A stretch of 64,000 nucleotides of DNA from Bacteroidota bacterium (GCA_023386045.1 JAEWKK010000016.1:107849-171848), one strand, 5' to 3'; numbered from the stretch's first letter, positions 44,329 to 54,531 are shown. The notes: generated from the sequence alone by a model not told the origin. Numbers and translations are program-made.

Positions 44329-47300
44329 TGTTTTCCAATCATCATTTTTCCTGAAGCTACTTTCTTTCCTGCAGCATCAGTAAGAACAACCAGGTAGATA
44401 CCTGCTGCATCAGCCATCATGTCCACACTCAACAGTTGGTAAGGCTGGTTGATGGCATATGTTTTCTGGAACACTTTGGAACCACGTGAATCATAAACAA
44501 TCACATTTCTTGATGTACTGCTTCCTGCATTATAGTAGGCAATGGTAAACCTTCCATTGTTCGGAATCGGGAAAATGAACAGTCTTGGACTTGGTTCTGC
44601 AGTAATAGTCAGCAAATTGGAAGTGTTATTGCAACCCGTAGCTGTATTTACAATATCAACCCTGTATTCTCCAAGCCCGGTAACATTAGCAGTGTAGCTG
44701 GTACCATTAACACCAGGAATCTGGGTATTATTTCTGAACCAGCTGATATCAAAGCCTGCAGCAGATGGCTGTATAGTGGCATTGATGGTTGTGGTCATAC
44801 CCGGCATAATGCTGGTTGGTGAAGCAGATAATGTAACTGTAGGTCTTGCATTTACTGTTAATACAGCTGGTGTAGTAGCGTTGGAAGCCGTTCCTGCTGT
44901 ACAGATAGAATTTGATAATAAGGCGCGGTAACGATTGTTATTCATGGAGGCTGCAACATTAGTTACATTCAGTGTAGCGGTGGTTGCACCTGAATAAGTT
45001 GCATTGTTGGAGATGTTGGTCCAGTTGGCACCACCATCCGTACTCACCTGCCACTGATAGGAAATCGGCAGCGTACTGTTGCCCGCAACAGTAAAGGAAA
45101 CATTTCCTGTTTCGCAGATCGTAGTGCTGCTGGCGTCAGTAGTAATGGCAACAGGCTGTATCACATTCAGCGTGGCTCCATTTGAAGTAGCATCTGGTGT
45201 ACAGGTTCCACTTACAACCACCCTGTAGCGGTTATTGTTCATAGTACCATTAATGCTATTTACAGTATAGCTTGAAGAGGTTGCACCTGCAATATTGGTA
45301 TAAGTAGCGCCACCATCAGTGCTCACCTGCCACTGGTAGGTAGGATTGGTACCACCAACTGCAGTAGTGAATGTAGCGTTAGAACCATTACAAAGTGTTA
45401 CAGATTGTGGTTGTGAATTAATAACCGGCGCTGTATTTACTGTAAGGATCACAGCATTGGATGTAGCTGTTCCGCACTGAGTCATCACCAGAACACGGTA
45501 ACGGTTATTATTCATGCCTGCTGTAACTGAATTGGCAGTATAAGTGCTGGTGGTTGCTCCCGCAATATTGGAATAGTTAGCACCACCATCTGTGCTCACC
45601 TGCCATTGGTAGGTAGTTCCTCCACCTACAACTGAAAATGAAGCATTGGCTCCTGCACAAACTGTTTGAGGAGTTGGCTGCGTGGTAATAGCTGGAGCAG
45701 CTCCAGGTTGTACAGTGAAAGTAAGAACTCTTGTTTTCACCACGCTGCCTGCAGTACCAGTAATAGTAATATTATAAGAGCCTGCAGCAAGTGTGTTGAT
45801 ACCATTAAGAGTAACTACAGTACTGGTGCCCGGGTTAATTGGGTTAGCACTGAAGCTCACTGTAGTACCAGCCGGGTTGCCCGTAGCAGTCAGGTTGATT
45901 GGTGTACTGAAGCTGCCAGTAACTGTTGTGCCCAAAGTGATAGCAGCACTTGCAGGTCCGGCACAACCAACACTGGCTGCAGCAGGATTATCAAAATCAA
46001 ACCCTGAAACAGCAGCAGTGATGCTGAAGTTTGCATTGGAAATATCAAAATAAACATTACCTACAGCTTCTACTTTCACTCTTGCAGTGTTGGTAAGCAC
46101 AGAAGGCAGTGCCAGTAATTCCGTACCATCATTCGGTGTGCTTGCAGACAATACTGTTGGATATGTAAGTCCTCCGTCTGTTGAAAGGCTGATCTTTACA
46201 TTGGCTGTATTAATAGGAGCTGCATTGGTTCCTGCAACATTCCATGTAATATTCTGCATGGTTCCACCTGGGTAAGATTCACCACCATTAGGAATGCTCA
46301 CTGTAAATGGACCCGTATTGGCAACATTTATCTGGAAGATACCTGTAAAGCCGGCCTGGCATCCATCTCCACCGGAAACCACTCCACTACCACCTGCGCG
46401 ATTATCTCTTACTGTGAATTTAAATTTCATGGAACGGGCAACCTGAGGTAAGGTTTCTCCTTTCAACCCGGCCATTGTTGCGCTTGGACTTGCAGGATAT
46501 CCTGCGAGGATGACAGCGATATCAGGAAAAGTTCTGCTACCTGTAGATTTTGGTATGCGTGATTTAAACAGAGGTGCAGTGGTTGAATTGGCACCGCTGT
46601 TCCAGGAACCAAAAGAACCCAGGTCCCACTGTTCCCAATTATAAGTCAGTGCATCTCCATCTGCATCAGAGGCAGTACCTGTTAAAGTAAAAGGTGTGCC
46701 TTTAGGAATGGTAACACCATTATTATCCATGGTCAGGATCACAGGAAGTGTATTTCCTGTTGGCACTACGGTGCGGCAGAAACTTCCACCATTTTCAAGA
46801 AAGGTTGATATCTCATCAAAACTTATCGCATGAAAATAGGGATCGCTGTTAGGCTGAATATTATCGCTTCCACAAATACCGGCATATGCCTGGATGGTTG
46901 TACCGCTTCCTACTTCATATGCAGTGGAGGCTGTGCCATTTCCTGAACAGCTGGAAGTGGTGCTGTTGAATGTGTGGTGACCACCAAACTGGTGTCCCAT
47001 TTCATGCGCAACATAATCAATATCATAACCATCACCTACAGGTGAAGGACTACCGGTGATACCTCTGGCTTTCTGGGTGGGGTTACATACCACGCCCAGG
47101 CCTGCCAGTCCACCACCACCAGTGCTGAATGTATGACCTATATCAAAATTGGCAGTACCAATATTGGTAGTGATCACATTCTGGCTTTCATTGATCAATG
47201 TACCCGCACTGTTATTTCCATTGAAAGGATCAGTAGTTGGATCAAGGAATTCAATAAAATTATTATTGGCAATGAGAATCAGCTTTACAGCAATTTCTTT

Positions 47301-48038
47301 TTCATAAACACCCGAAACCCTGTTTACAGTTGTAACAATGGCCGCATGTAAGGCTGGTGCCGTTGTTCCTCCAACTGCCTGTGCATATTCACCAGTACAG
47401 GCAACTGCCAGGCGGTAAGTATAAAGGTTCGTGCCTCTGCAGGGACCTGCCAAAAGCTTGGCAGCAGGACCTTCCAGTTGTTCTACAGGATCAGCACTGG
47501 TGGTGCATGAAAAAAATGTAGAACGAAGGTTATCGGCATGGAAATAACTCATGTAATATTTGGTATTACCCCTGGCATAAGGATCGATATAGATCCTTCC
47601 ATTGATAGAAAGTACCTGTGCATGAAAACCGAAATAAGGATTGTAGTCCATACGGATGGTTGCATAGGGATCATCAATGCCCTGGCCGGAAAAGGTTTTG
47701 ATCTCGGGAAATTTTGCTTCCAGTCCTGGTTCCTGGATCGAGCTTTCCCAAACACGGAATTTGGCAAGCTGACCATCGGGCATCGGAAGTTCAATAATGG
47801 GGGCCTCTGACCGGTTGCTTAATTCGCTTTCAGAAGGCAGGGACCATAAGAAATCTTTCAGCTGCTGGGTATTGGCCGAAACAAGATTGTAACGCTGTGG
47901 TTTAATAACTCTTTTGGCATTTCCCACAGAGATGGAAGATTCAGCTACGGAACTGAAAAAATTACGCTGAGCCAGTACGCTCAAAGAAGCTGAAAGAATG
48001 AATAAAACAGTAAAACTGAATTTAAAAATGATTCTCAT
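44325..48038 (-). CDS. Secreted M12/reprolysin-like zinc metalloprotease with Ig-like domains and T9SS type-A sorting domain
   Basis: A 1237-aa exported protease starting at the ATG at 48038 (MRIIFKFSF; signal ends SVLAQ). After a propeptide of about 180 residues, the catalytic domain holds VAHEMGHQFGGHHTF near residue 347, the extended HExxHxxGxxH zinc site of metzincins. A proprotein or jelly-roll-like region with QNITWNVAGTN follows, then three similar Ig-like domains (each QVSTDGGA.Y.NIAGAT..., N-N-N-R-Y-R-V) and one further domain. The last 80 residues (FIFPIPNNGRFTIAYYN ... GKKVASGKMMIG) are the T9SS type-A signal. Probably degrades extracellular protein. TATATTTG at 48061-48068 may be its -7 box. 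Confidence 0.92.
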   Translation of the reverse strand: MRIIFKFSFTVLFILSASLSVLAQRNFFSSVAESSISVGNAKRVIKPQRYNLVSANTQQLKDFLWSLPSESELSNRSEAPIIELPMPDGQLAKFRVWESSIQEPGLEAKFPEIKTFSGQGIDDPYATIRMDYNPYFGFHAQVLSINGRIYIDPYARGNTKYYMSYFHADNLRSTFFSCTTSADPVEQLEGPAAKLLAGPCRGTNLYTYRLAVACTGEYAQAVGGTTAPALHAAIVTTVNRVSGVYEKEIAVKLILIANNNFIEFLDPTTDPFNGNNSAGTLINESQNVITTNIGTANFDIGHTFSTGGGGLAGLGVVCNPTQKARGITGSPSPVGDGYDIDYVAHEMGHQFGGHHTFNSTTSSCSGNGTASTAYEVGSGTTIQAYAGICGSDNIQPNSDPYFHAISFDEISTFLENGGSFCRTVVPTGNTLPVILTMDNNGVTIPKGTPFTLTGTASDADGDALTYNWEQWDLGSFGSWNSGANSTTAPLFKSRIPKSTGSRTFPDIAVILAGYPASPSATMAGLKGETLPQVARSMKFKFTVRDNRAGGSGVVSGGDGCQAGFTGIFQINVANTGPFTVSIPNGGESYPGGTMQNITWNVAGTNAAPINTANVKISLSTDGGLTYPTVLSASTPNDGTELLALPSVLTNTARVKVEAVGNVYFDISNANFSITAAVSGFDFDNPAAASVGCAGPASAAITLGTTVTGSFSTPINLTATGNPAGTTVSFSANPINPGTSTVVTLNGINTLAAGSYNITITGTAGSVVKTRVLTFTVQPGAAPAITTQPTPQTVCAGANASFSVVGGGTTYQWQVSTDGGANYSNIAGATTSTYTANSVTAGMNNNRYRVLVMTQCGTATSNAVILTVNTAPVINSQPQSVTLCNGSNATFTTAVGGTNPTYQWQVSTDGGATYTNIAGATSSSYTVNSINGTMNNNRYRVVVSGTCTPDATSNGATLNVIQPVAITTDASSTTICETGNVSFTVAGNSTLPISYQWQVSTDGGANWTNISNNATYSGATTATLNVTNVAASMNNNRYRALLSNSICTAGTASNATTPAVLTVNARPTVTLSASPTSIMPGMTTTINATIQPSAAGFDISWFRNNTQIPGVNGTSYTANVTGLGEYRVDIVNTATGCNNTSNLLTITAEPSPRLFIFPIPNNGRFTIAYYNAGSSTSRNVIVYDSRGSKVFQKTYAINQPYQLLSVDMMADAAGIYLVVLTDAAGKKVASGKMMIGKH

Positions 48039-48060
48039 AATATGCAATTAGCTAAGTCCC

Positions 48061-48068
48061 CAAATATA
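48061..48068 (-). promoter_or_regulatory. -7 box of the M12-type protease gene
   Basis: TATATTTG on the minus strand, 22 bases upstream of the ATG at 48038. Confidence 0.45.
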
Positions 48069-48202
48069 TCATAATTCCGGATACAAAAAGGTCTGACACA
48101 GAATACCCGTGTGCCTTTTATGCCATGTGACCATGACTGGATAGAAAGATTCTCAAAAATTGATCTGAACCAATTAAATTGTTGGTTTGTTATTTATAGA
48201 AG

Positions 48203-48637
48203 ATGAAATATGTTCAGCTTTTTCTTGCAGCTCTGACCTTAGTCCTGTCAGCAACAAAAGTGACAGCCCAACAAAAAGTCAGTGCTTCTGTTACCGGTTT
48301 TGAGAATGAAAAAGGAGTTTGCAGGGCCTGTCTTTACGACAATGCGAAAGCTTTCAATGGAAAAGGTGAACCAGTACAATGTGTGGAAGCTTTGATCCAA
48401 AATAAAACTGCTCTGGTCATTTTCAATGATGTCAAAAAAGGAAACTATGCCATCAGCCTGTTTCATGATGCCAATAACAACAAAAAATTTGATCTGAACT
48501 TCCTGGGCATTCCCAAAGAAGGATATGGTGCTTCGCGAAACAAACTTCCTTTCGCAGCTGCACCCAGCTTCAATGACAATAAATTCGAGGTAAATAATTC
48601 AGCCGTTCTCTTATCAATAAAGCTTCGTTATCTCTGA
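48203..48637 (+). CDS. DUF2141 exported protein
   Basis: A 144-aa protein with a signal peptide (ends ATKVTAQ). The mature domain matches DUF2141: SVTGFENEKGVCRACLYDNAKAF, then FNDVKKGNYAISLFHDANNNKKFDLNFLGIPKEGYGAS (cited in part), an Ig-like fold with the DxNxNxKxD segment that resembles a calcium-binding loop. Function unknown. Its stop codon abuts the stop codon of the convergent rhodanese gene (48637/48638). Confidence 0.9.
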   Translation: MKYVQLFLAALTLVLSATKVTAQQKVSASVTGFENEKGVCRACLYDNAKAFNGKGEPVQCVEALIQNKTALVIFNDVKKGNYAISLFHDANNNKKFDLNFLGIPKEGYGASRNKLPFAAAPSFNDNKFEVNNSAVLLSIKLRYL

Positions 48638-49864
48638 TCAACGGTTGGCTTCGGGAACGTCTTTTACCCATTCATGCATGAAAGCCATTCCCGGCACGTT
48701 GGCAGCCGTCCACCTGATATTGAATAAACCACCAGCCAGCACATAAACCTTACTGAATCCATTTTTTGTTAGAAGATCAGCAGCTGCATAAACTGTTGGA
48801 GGGTCTGAAAATTCATACAGCACCACCGGCAGGGATTTATAAGATGCCATCTCTCCCATTTTCTTTTCTAACTCTTCCGAAGGAATATTCAGAGCGTTTT
48901 CCAGGTGCCCGATATTTCTGAAACTTACTTTATGATTTCCAGCATATTCATCTGCACTCCTGAGATCAATCAATACCACATTTTTATTGGCGGGAAGAAA
49001 CCTTGAAAATTCTCCAGCACTCATCAGCTGGTAGGAAACTGATGGCACATAAACATCTTTCGTACACCCCCAATCCTTTTTATCAGAACTCAGCCAGCGC
49101 TCCATTCCTTCGAGTAAAATGGTCACTTTATCATACCCATTCTCTTTTAAAATTCTTGCAGCATTTGCTGCATCATTTCCAAAAAGGTCTGTGATCACAA
49201 TTTCCTTTCCTTTGGGAATGTCATTCAGCCTGCTTTTTATCTGATCAAGCGCTATGTGTTTTGCACCTTTAAGATGACCATAGGCATTTTGCTTTGCATT
49301 GAGTGAAATATGGTTCCATGCCGAGTCTGACCGCACATCTAACAGGTAGATGGTATTATACTTGTCGGCCAGCTTGCGGCATAATTCAGGAGATGAAATA
49401 ATACGATAGCTGTTATTACTTCTTAACATGGCATCAATGCAGGCCTTTTGCAAGGGATTCAGGGCGTAAAGGCCGGTGAGTCCTCCATTGATATTGATAA
49501 CGTTGGTAAAGCCGCTGTCTGCAAGCATTTTACTTGCACGCCTGCTTCTCTGGCTATGAGAGCAATAAACAAATACAGGATCATTTTTAAAAGCGGCCAG
49601 CTGCCTGATTCTTGAACCGATCTGCCGACTGTCGAAATTCAAAGCTCCTTCCAGGTGTCCTATGTTGAGTCCTGTAGATGAAGATGTATCATTGAACTCA
49701 CCTGCTGACCTTACATCAAGCAATACATAACCTGGATTTTTTTCCATTTCCCGGCAGAGGTCCTGGGGAAAAACTGTCCGGTATAATACATTATCATTTT
49801 TATATTGCGCGTGCAGACCAAAAGAAAAGGAGATCAGGCAGGCAGCCAGCAGTAAATATTTCAT
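48638..49864 (-). CDS. Exported protein with three rhodanese-like domains
   Basis: A 408-aa protein with a signal peptide (MKYLLLAACLISFSFGLHAQ). Three tandem rhodanese domains follow, each opening with a D(V/L)RS motif: VLLDVRSAGEF, IYLLDVRSDSAW and VVLIDLRSADEY. Only the first has the active-site cysteine loop (VFVYCSHSQRSRRAS). The second has ITDLFGNDAANAA and the third VLYEFSDPPTVYAA, both without Cys, so they are probably non-catalytic. A periplasmic sulfur-transfer or binding role is inferred. Confidence 0.88.
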   Translation of the reverse strand: MKYLLLAACLISFSFGLHAQYKNDNVLYRTVFPQDLCREMEKNPGYVLLDVRSAGEFNDTSSSTGLNIGHLEGALNFDSRQIGSRIRQLAAFKNDPVFVYCSHSQRSRRASKMLADSGFTNVININGGLTGLYALNPLQKACIDAMLRSNNSYRIISSPELCRKLADKYNTIYLLDVRSDSAWNHISLNAKQNAYGHLKGAKHIALDQIKSRLNDIPKGKEIVITDLFGNDAANAARILKENGYDKVTILLEGMERWLSSDKKDWGCTKDVYVPSVSYQLMSAGEFSRFLPANKNVVLIDLRSADEYAGNHKVSFRNIGHLENALNIPSEELEKKMGEMASYKSLPVVLYEFSDPPTVYAAADLLTKNGFSKVYVLAGGLFNIRWTAANVPGMAFMHEWVKDVPEANR

Positions 49865-50028
49865 AAGCCTTATTTGAACCAATATAAGAAGAGTTCAGTT
49901 TCAGTTTACAAAAATTACATGAAGTTAAATAATGAGGATTGTGGCCGGATTTAAAGCTTGAAATCCGTTCATGGCCTTTCCCGGAAATTTATGGCACAGC
50001 TTTTTATACATATCCCTTAAAACCAGTT

Positions 50029-50367
50029 ATGCAGGAAGATCGCAACAATATCATTCCACAAAACGAAGGCAATGAAAATGCCGACAATAATGAACAACAG
50101 GGTGAGCGTTTTGAAAGCGATACCCAAAAAATCGTTCGTCGTCACCTGTCAGACCCTGACCATGTGATCACCGAAGAAGAGATGAAGAATATACGCGTAG
50201 GTATGACTCCACCCCTGGAAGGCGAAAACGCTTATGAAAGATTGAACAATGACGAGAAGGCTGAAGAAGATGAAAAAAGATTAATCGGCGACACGGATGA
50301 CATCGAAGTAAGCAAAAATGAGAAAGACAACCGGGTCACGCCCTGGGATACCATCGATCCTGACTAA
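50029..50367 (+). CDS. Hypothetical acidic protein, 112 aa
   Basis: The ATG at 50029 (MQEDRNNIIPQNEGNENAD) is preferred; the 30 codons before it read like untranslated DNA. The protein is hydrophilic and strongly acidic, rich in Asn, Glu and Asp, with one conserved-looking block, KIVRRHLSDPDHVITEEEMKN, then MTPPLEGENAYERL. It has no signal peptide or hydrophobic core and may be largely disordered. Function unknown. Confidence 0.7.
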   Translation: MQEDRNNIIPQNEGNENADNNEQQGERFESDTQKIVRRHLSDPDHVITEEEMKNIRVGMTPPLEGENAYERLNNDEKAEEDEKRLIGDTDDIEVSKNEKDNRVTPWDTIDPD

Positions 50368-50379
50368 TCACCCAGGAAA

Positions 50380-52560
50380 TCATTCTCCGGGATGATATTT
50401 TCTTACCGCGTTTTTGAGCACATCCTCTTTGTAAAAAAGAACGTCTTTAAACCTGCCTTCAACATACATTTCCGCCTGGTCGTTAAAATGTTTCGACTGC
50501 GGATCAAATGACTGTCCGCCAGTAATAACTGATTTTGCTTTAAGCTTTTTCCCAAATTCAACGCAGGCGATAAAGCTGTTTCCGGATACGCCATACCTCT
50601 TGTCTGTGTTTTGAAATCTCCTGGATGAATAAGAAGGCAAAGAACCAAATGTTCCTGGCCCCAATCCAACCGGTAAGCTGGGCTCCTGGTCATCAAATCT
50701 TCCTTTGAGGGTTCGCTGGTAGCGATTTACTTCTCCCCATGTGATCTTCCATCTTCCGAATCTTTTTTCCAGGTCATTTTGTGTTTCGGCAAGTAAACCG
50801 ATTAACTGTTTTGCATCAAGACTTCCAATAGTTATGAATAGTTGAGCAAGGGCATGAGTGCTTCTGTAAGGATTGGACACAGGCAATGATTTTTGCATCA
50901 CTCTATATCCCCATTCAATGGCAATTGTGGTGGCTATACTTTCAGCAGAAGCATATTTATCCCAGGCATTCAGCAGGTCAACAGCCTCTTTTACTTTCAG
51001 ACGAAGAGTATCACCAGTTTCCAGTTGTCCATATGCACTGTTGAGCGCCTGCATCAAATAATCAAATGCCGACAAATAACGATTGTATCCAATGCTGTCG
51101 ATCATTGACTGGATGGTGAGGTTCTTATGAAGAGCCAGGAGCTTCGCAGCATTAACTGCTCTGAAATTCTCTCCATCAGGTGCCATGTATTCAGGATAAT
51201 CTTCTTTTTTGGGACTGCTGTTCCCGGCCGCAGAAAATGGAGTGGAATTACAATTCTGTATCCATCCACTTGAGGGATTGTAAATATGTACGATCTCATT
51301 GAGTGCATGAACACCTTTCCAGTTGGTGGCTGATATGCTTCCATCTACCAAAGAACTATAATCATATTTACTATCTCTTTTAGGCATGAAGTTGCCATGC
51401 CAGTATGCAATATTTCCTTTGTTGTCGGCGAATACGGTATTGTTGCTATTGTTCACCCGCATATTCATGATCCTCTTGAAATCTTCGAAACCCTTTGCTT
51501 TCATGCGCAGCCAGGATTGTGATAGCGCCTCCATGGACCTGTTGTTTTCTTTCAATGCCAGCCACTTCCCTTCTCTCTTGCCAACCACGGGACCATGAAG
51601 AGTCGAGTAAGTAGTAAAAGAATGCCGGAGTATCGTATCATTTTTCCTGTAGCCAATATAAAGCTGTTTGGATTTTACAGGCTGCAGTCTTCCATCGTAT
51701 TCATAAAAAATTTTGCCTTCGTGATCCACAGTCTTTTCTGCAAACAGGTCCGCTACATCCGCATAACTTGAAGTATGCATCCACCCGCAGTTTTCATTAA
51801 AGCCCTGGTAGATAAAGAATGTTCCCCATGTTACAGCGCCATATGCATTCAATCCCTCATCGCTTGCCAGTTGAACTTCCGTACGATAATAAAAACTTGT
51901 ATGTGGGTTGATATAAAGAATGGCATTTTTAGATGCCGTACGCGATGGCGCTACAGCAAATCCATTAGAACCTGTTGGATTGGTTTCAAAAAATGGAAGT
52001 TGTTTTTCCAAAAATGAAGTAGCACTGTTTACAGGATACATGGTCTTCATGTCGGTAGTAGTAAGACCTCCTGTTTGGGTAGCACCAATGCTGCCGTCTG
52101 TGCGGAGAAGGGCAAACCATGGTTCAAACCTGTTCAAAATTTTCGGTTTTACTTCCGGGTGTTTGAAAAGATAAAAATTGATACCATCAGCACTTGCATC
52201 CAGTAGTTTCTTTAACCATATGGGAGCTTTCTTATAATCAGCGATGGCAGCTGAAGTGTCGTAGATCAACTGCATTTGCAGGTCGTTGTACAATTGCCCT
52301 TCGCCATAAATTTCTGATAGCCTGCCCAGCATTTCCAGGTAATTTTCTTCCACCTGGTTAAAATTCTCTTCGCACTGTGCATACAGTAGTCCAAAGACCG
52401 CATCTGCATCTGTCTTGCCATAGATATGAGGAACACCCCATTGGTCGCGCATAATGGTGACCCGGTTAGCCTGCGTTTTATAACGATTAATGTCCTGGGA
52501 AGAAAATTGGGCAAATGAAAAAACCGGCAAGCATGCCAGCATGATCAGCAATTGTCGCAT
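50380..52560 (-). CDS. Penicillin acylase-family amidase
   Basis: A 726-aa exported Ntn-hydrolase precursor (signal ends PVFSFAQ). The alpha chain has IMRDQWGVPHIYGKTDADAVFGLLYAQ. The processing site is TGSNGFAVAPSRTASKNAILYINPH (cited in part): autocleavage before Ser would expose the nucleophile. The beta chain has NWKGVHAL and GASGNSFIACVEF-like features (YGVSGNSFIACVEF), with HFNDQAEMYVEGRF near the end. Family members hydrolyse acyl side chains of penicillins, glutaryl compounds or homoserine lactones; the natural substrate here is not known. Confidence 0.92.
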   Translation of the reverse strand: MRQLLIMLACLPVFSFAQFSSQDINRYKTQANRVTIMRDQWGVPHIYGKTDADAVFGLLYAQCEENFNQVEENYLEMLGRLSEIYGEGQLYNDLQMQLIYDTSAAIADYKKAPIWLKKLLDASADGINFYLFKHPEVKPKILNRFEPWFALLRTDGSIGATQTGGLTTTDMKTMYPVNSATSFLEKQLPFFETNPTGSNGFAVAPSRTASKNAILYINPHTSFYYRTEVQLASDEGLNAYGAVTWGTFFIYQGFNENCGWMHTSSYADVADLFAEKTVDHEGKIFYEYDGRLQPVKSKQLYIGYRKNDTILRHSFTTYSTLHGPVVGKREGKWLALKENNRSMEALSQSWLRMKAKGFEDFKRIMNMRVNNSNNTVFADNKGNIAYWHGNFMPKRDSKYDYSSLVDGSISATNWKGVHALNEIVHIYNPSSGWIQNCNSTPFSAAGNSSPKKEDYPEYMAPDGENFRAVNAAKLLALHKNLTIQSMIDSIGYNRYLSAFDYLMQALNSAYGQLETGDTLRLKVKEAVDLLNAWDKYASAESIATTIAIEWGYRVMQKSLPVSNPYRSTHALAQLFITIGSLDAKQLIGLLAETQNDLEKRFGRWKITWGEVNRYQRTLKGRFDDQEPSLPVGLGPGTFGSLPSYSSRRFQNTDKRYGVSGNSFIACVEFGKKLKAKSVITGGQSFDPQSKHFNDQAEMYVEGRFKDVLFYKEDVLKNAVRKYHPGE

Positions 52561-52611
52561 GTGTCGAAATTAACGCAATAGGAGAATATTCAAAGCAACT
52601 GAAATGCAGCT

Positions 52612-54177
52612 TTATTTCACAGACCTGTATTGTCTTTTTTTGGAAGCCAGGAATTTATCATGGATGATGGTGGCCATGGGCTTGTCATATGCCTTGCTTT
52701 CCAGCCATGATATGATATCGAGGTAGGCAAATGCCCTGGTTTCAAACCTGCTTTTCTCAAACTTCTTGATGGTATGCAAAAGCTTTTCAAACTGTGGCTT
52801 CATCTGTCTTGCAGAGAGATAAAAATTCTGCCTGAGAAAACGGAACATTTCCTCTTCTATCACCGTAAGGTTTTCCATCCTGGCCATAAAGCGATAGACG
52901 GATTTGGTAAGAAATTCCATCAATTCATAATTACCCAGCTCATAATGTGCCAGCAGGTGCAGCAATCTTGCATAACACTGCAGGTCATTCCTGAGATCTA
53001 CTTTCCAGTTGATGATCTTTTGCAGGTAATCAATAGAGGTCGCATAATCACCGCTTCCAAAATATAACGAGGCGATCTTGTAATAAAAAACAAGGATGCG
53101 GTGACGGTCGAGATACAATTCGTATTCATCCAGTTTTTCTTCGATAAAAGGCACCAGCTTTAATCCTTCTTTGAAGCTGCCCCACATAAAATGCCGGTTG
53201 ATCTTGGCCGTGGTCAGATAAACAAAGGTCTGGATCCTGTTATTCTGTACCTGGTTGGCGATGTCTGATTTGCCAAACGCTTCAAACTGCTTTAAAGCCA
53301 CTTCGAACTGCTGGTAATTACGAAGGTCAAAATGCGCGTTCAGCAGGTTGTGAATGCCCTTGATATAATGTGTTGGCTCCACGTTGAGCATGTGCTTTTC
53401 TTCATGAAAAAGATCCACCCATTTTTGCGTATGACGGTAATACATGATGAAGTCCTGCCTGATAAAGGCATACCAGCAATAACACTGGTGTAGGTAAAGC
53501 CTTTCATAAAAACCTTTCAGCTCAAAAGCATGAGGTGGCAATTGCTCCCTGAAGAATTTTTTTACTCCCGTTTCATCCGATTCATTTCGTGCATGGCCAT
53601 TTTTGATGTACCAGCTGTAAAGCTGCAATGCAAGGTTGGACAATTGGGTGATGGTTCTTCTTTTTTCATTCACCTCATTGGCTTCTGCAGCCAGGCTGTC
53701 GGCCCTGTCCTGCATACTCCTGGTAATGTGCAAGGTCTCGATCTTTTTTTCCAGTGAAATAATCTGAATTAGAAAGCTGTCCTGGTGATAATGATGTGCT
53801 ACTTCCTTAAGCCGGTCCAGGATCTTCAGGCTTTGATGATAAAGACCTTTGTTATAAAGAATCCGTGCATAATCCAGCTGTTCGTGTAATTGAATATCAA
53901 TATTGCCCTCACTGCTCACCAGTCGAAGACTTGCCAGTACCTGCTTATAAAGATGTGCCTTGATATTGGACAATTGCTGCTTTTTGATGGTAGGCAGTTT
54001 TTTCAGCAGGGCGGCCTCATCGTAATTGGCCATGCGGTCAAGTGCATCAAAAAGCTGGATGATCTTCAGGTCTTCATTAGAGGAGTTCCGCTTGATATAT
54101 AGCTTGAAATTGCGCTTTTCAGACTTCTGAAGCGCCTTGATCAATTGAAATAAAGGTTCTGCTGAGCGGTTGGGCAT
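52612..54177 (-). CDS. Hypothetical helical-repeat (TPR-like) protein, 521 aa
   Basis: I do not recognise a named family. The N-terminus (MPNRSAEPLFQLIKALQKSEKRNFKLYI) is followed by almost continuous amphipathic helices with TPR-like spacing, for example GLYHQSLKILDRLKEVA, NYQQFEVALKQFEAF and GDYATSIDYLQKII. It has no signal peptide or membrane segment and is rich in aromatic residues (HQCYCWYAFIRQDFIMYYR cited in part). It is probably a cytoplasmic protein-interaction scaffold. The gene stands alone, 52 bases upstream of the acylase gene. Confidence 0.8.
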   Translation of the reverse strand: MPNRSAEPLFQLIKALQKSEKRNFKLYIKRNSSNEDLKIIQLFDALDRMANYDEAALLKKLPTIKKQQLSNIKAHLYKQVLASLRLVSSEGNIDIQLHEQLDYARILYNKGLYHQSLKILDRLKEVAHHYHQDSFLIQIISLEKKIETLHITRSMQDRADSLAAEANEVNEKRRTITQLSNLALQLYSWYIKNGHARNESDETGVKKFFREQLPPHAFELKGFYERLYLHQCYCWYAFIRQDFIMYYRHTQKWVDLFHEEKHMLNVEPTHYIKGIHNLLNAHFDLRNYQQFEVALKQFEAFGKSDIANQVQNNRIQTFVYLTTAKINRHFMWGSFKEGLKLVPFIEEKLDEYELYLDRHRILVFYYKIASLYFGSGDYATSIDYLQKIINWKVDLRNDLQCYARLLHLLAHYELGNYELMEFLTKSVYRFMARMENLTVIEEEMFRFLRQNFYLSARQMKPQFEKLLHTIKKFEKSRFETRAFAYLDIISWLESKAYDKPMATIIHDKFLASKKRQYRSVK

Positions 54178-54303
54178 CGTAACAGGTTTAGCCTGGAATT
54201 CAATACAGACGTGGACTTTGCAAAAATGACCCTGTTTTCAGCATAGTAAAACAATGCTGATCTTATTTTATTCTTCTTCATTGGCCATCTTATTTTTGTT
54301 TCA

Positions 54304-54423
54304 ACAAGATGAATGATTCAAGAGCAAAGATCAAAGGGAATCATCATTCGCAACAGACCCAAGTTTCTCTATTCATATAGCAAGCAATCGTTAGCACCCG
54401 CTGTTTCTACAGTGGGTTTTTTC
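54304..54423 (+). ncRNA. Candidate small RNA upstream of pfkA
   Basis: A TATTTTTG box (54291-54298) lies about 100 bases before a good terminator. The sequence between can form a hairpin from GAATGATTC and GAATCATCATTC. A 45-codon ORF spans the region, but it runs through the terminator and looks spurious. pfkA has its own -7 box beyond the terminator, so this is more likely an independent transcript than a leader; both are possible. Confidence 0.35.
54396..54423 (+). terminator. Terminator of the candidate RNA upstream of pfkA
   Basis: ACCCGCTG (54396-54403) pairs with CAGTGGGT (54410-54417) including one G-U pair, and is followed by six T. No protein gene on the plus strand ends before it. 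Confidence 0.75.
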
Positions 54424-54531
54424 TTATGCAATGATAAAAGTTTTTAAGGAGAATCTGGACTGAAGCAGAAGCAGGATGTAATTGTGAAATAAGGGTGATG
54501 TGTATCGTCCACACCCTAAGCCACAATACCT

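Noticed and set aside
54307..54444. 45-codon ORF upstream of pfkA (starts MIQEQRSKG)
   Set aside because: It runs through a strong terminator; the SLAPAVSTVGFFL segment is just the translated hairpin.
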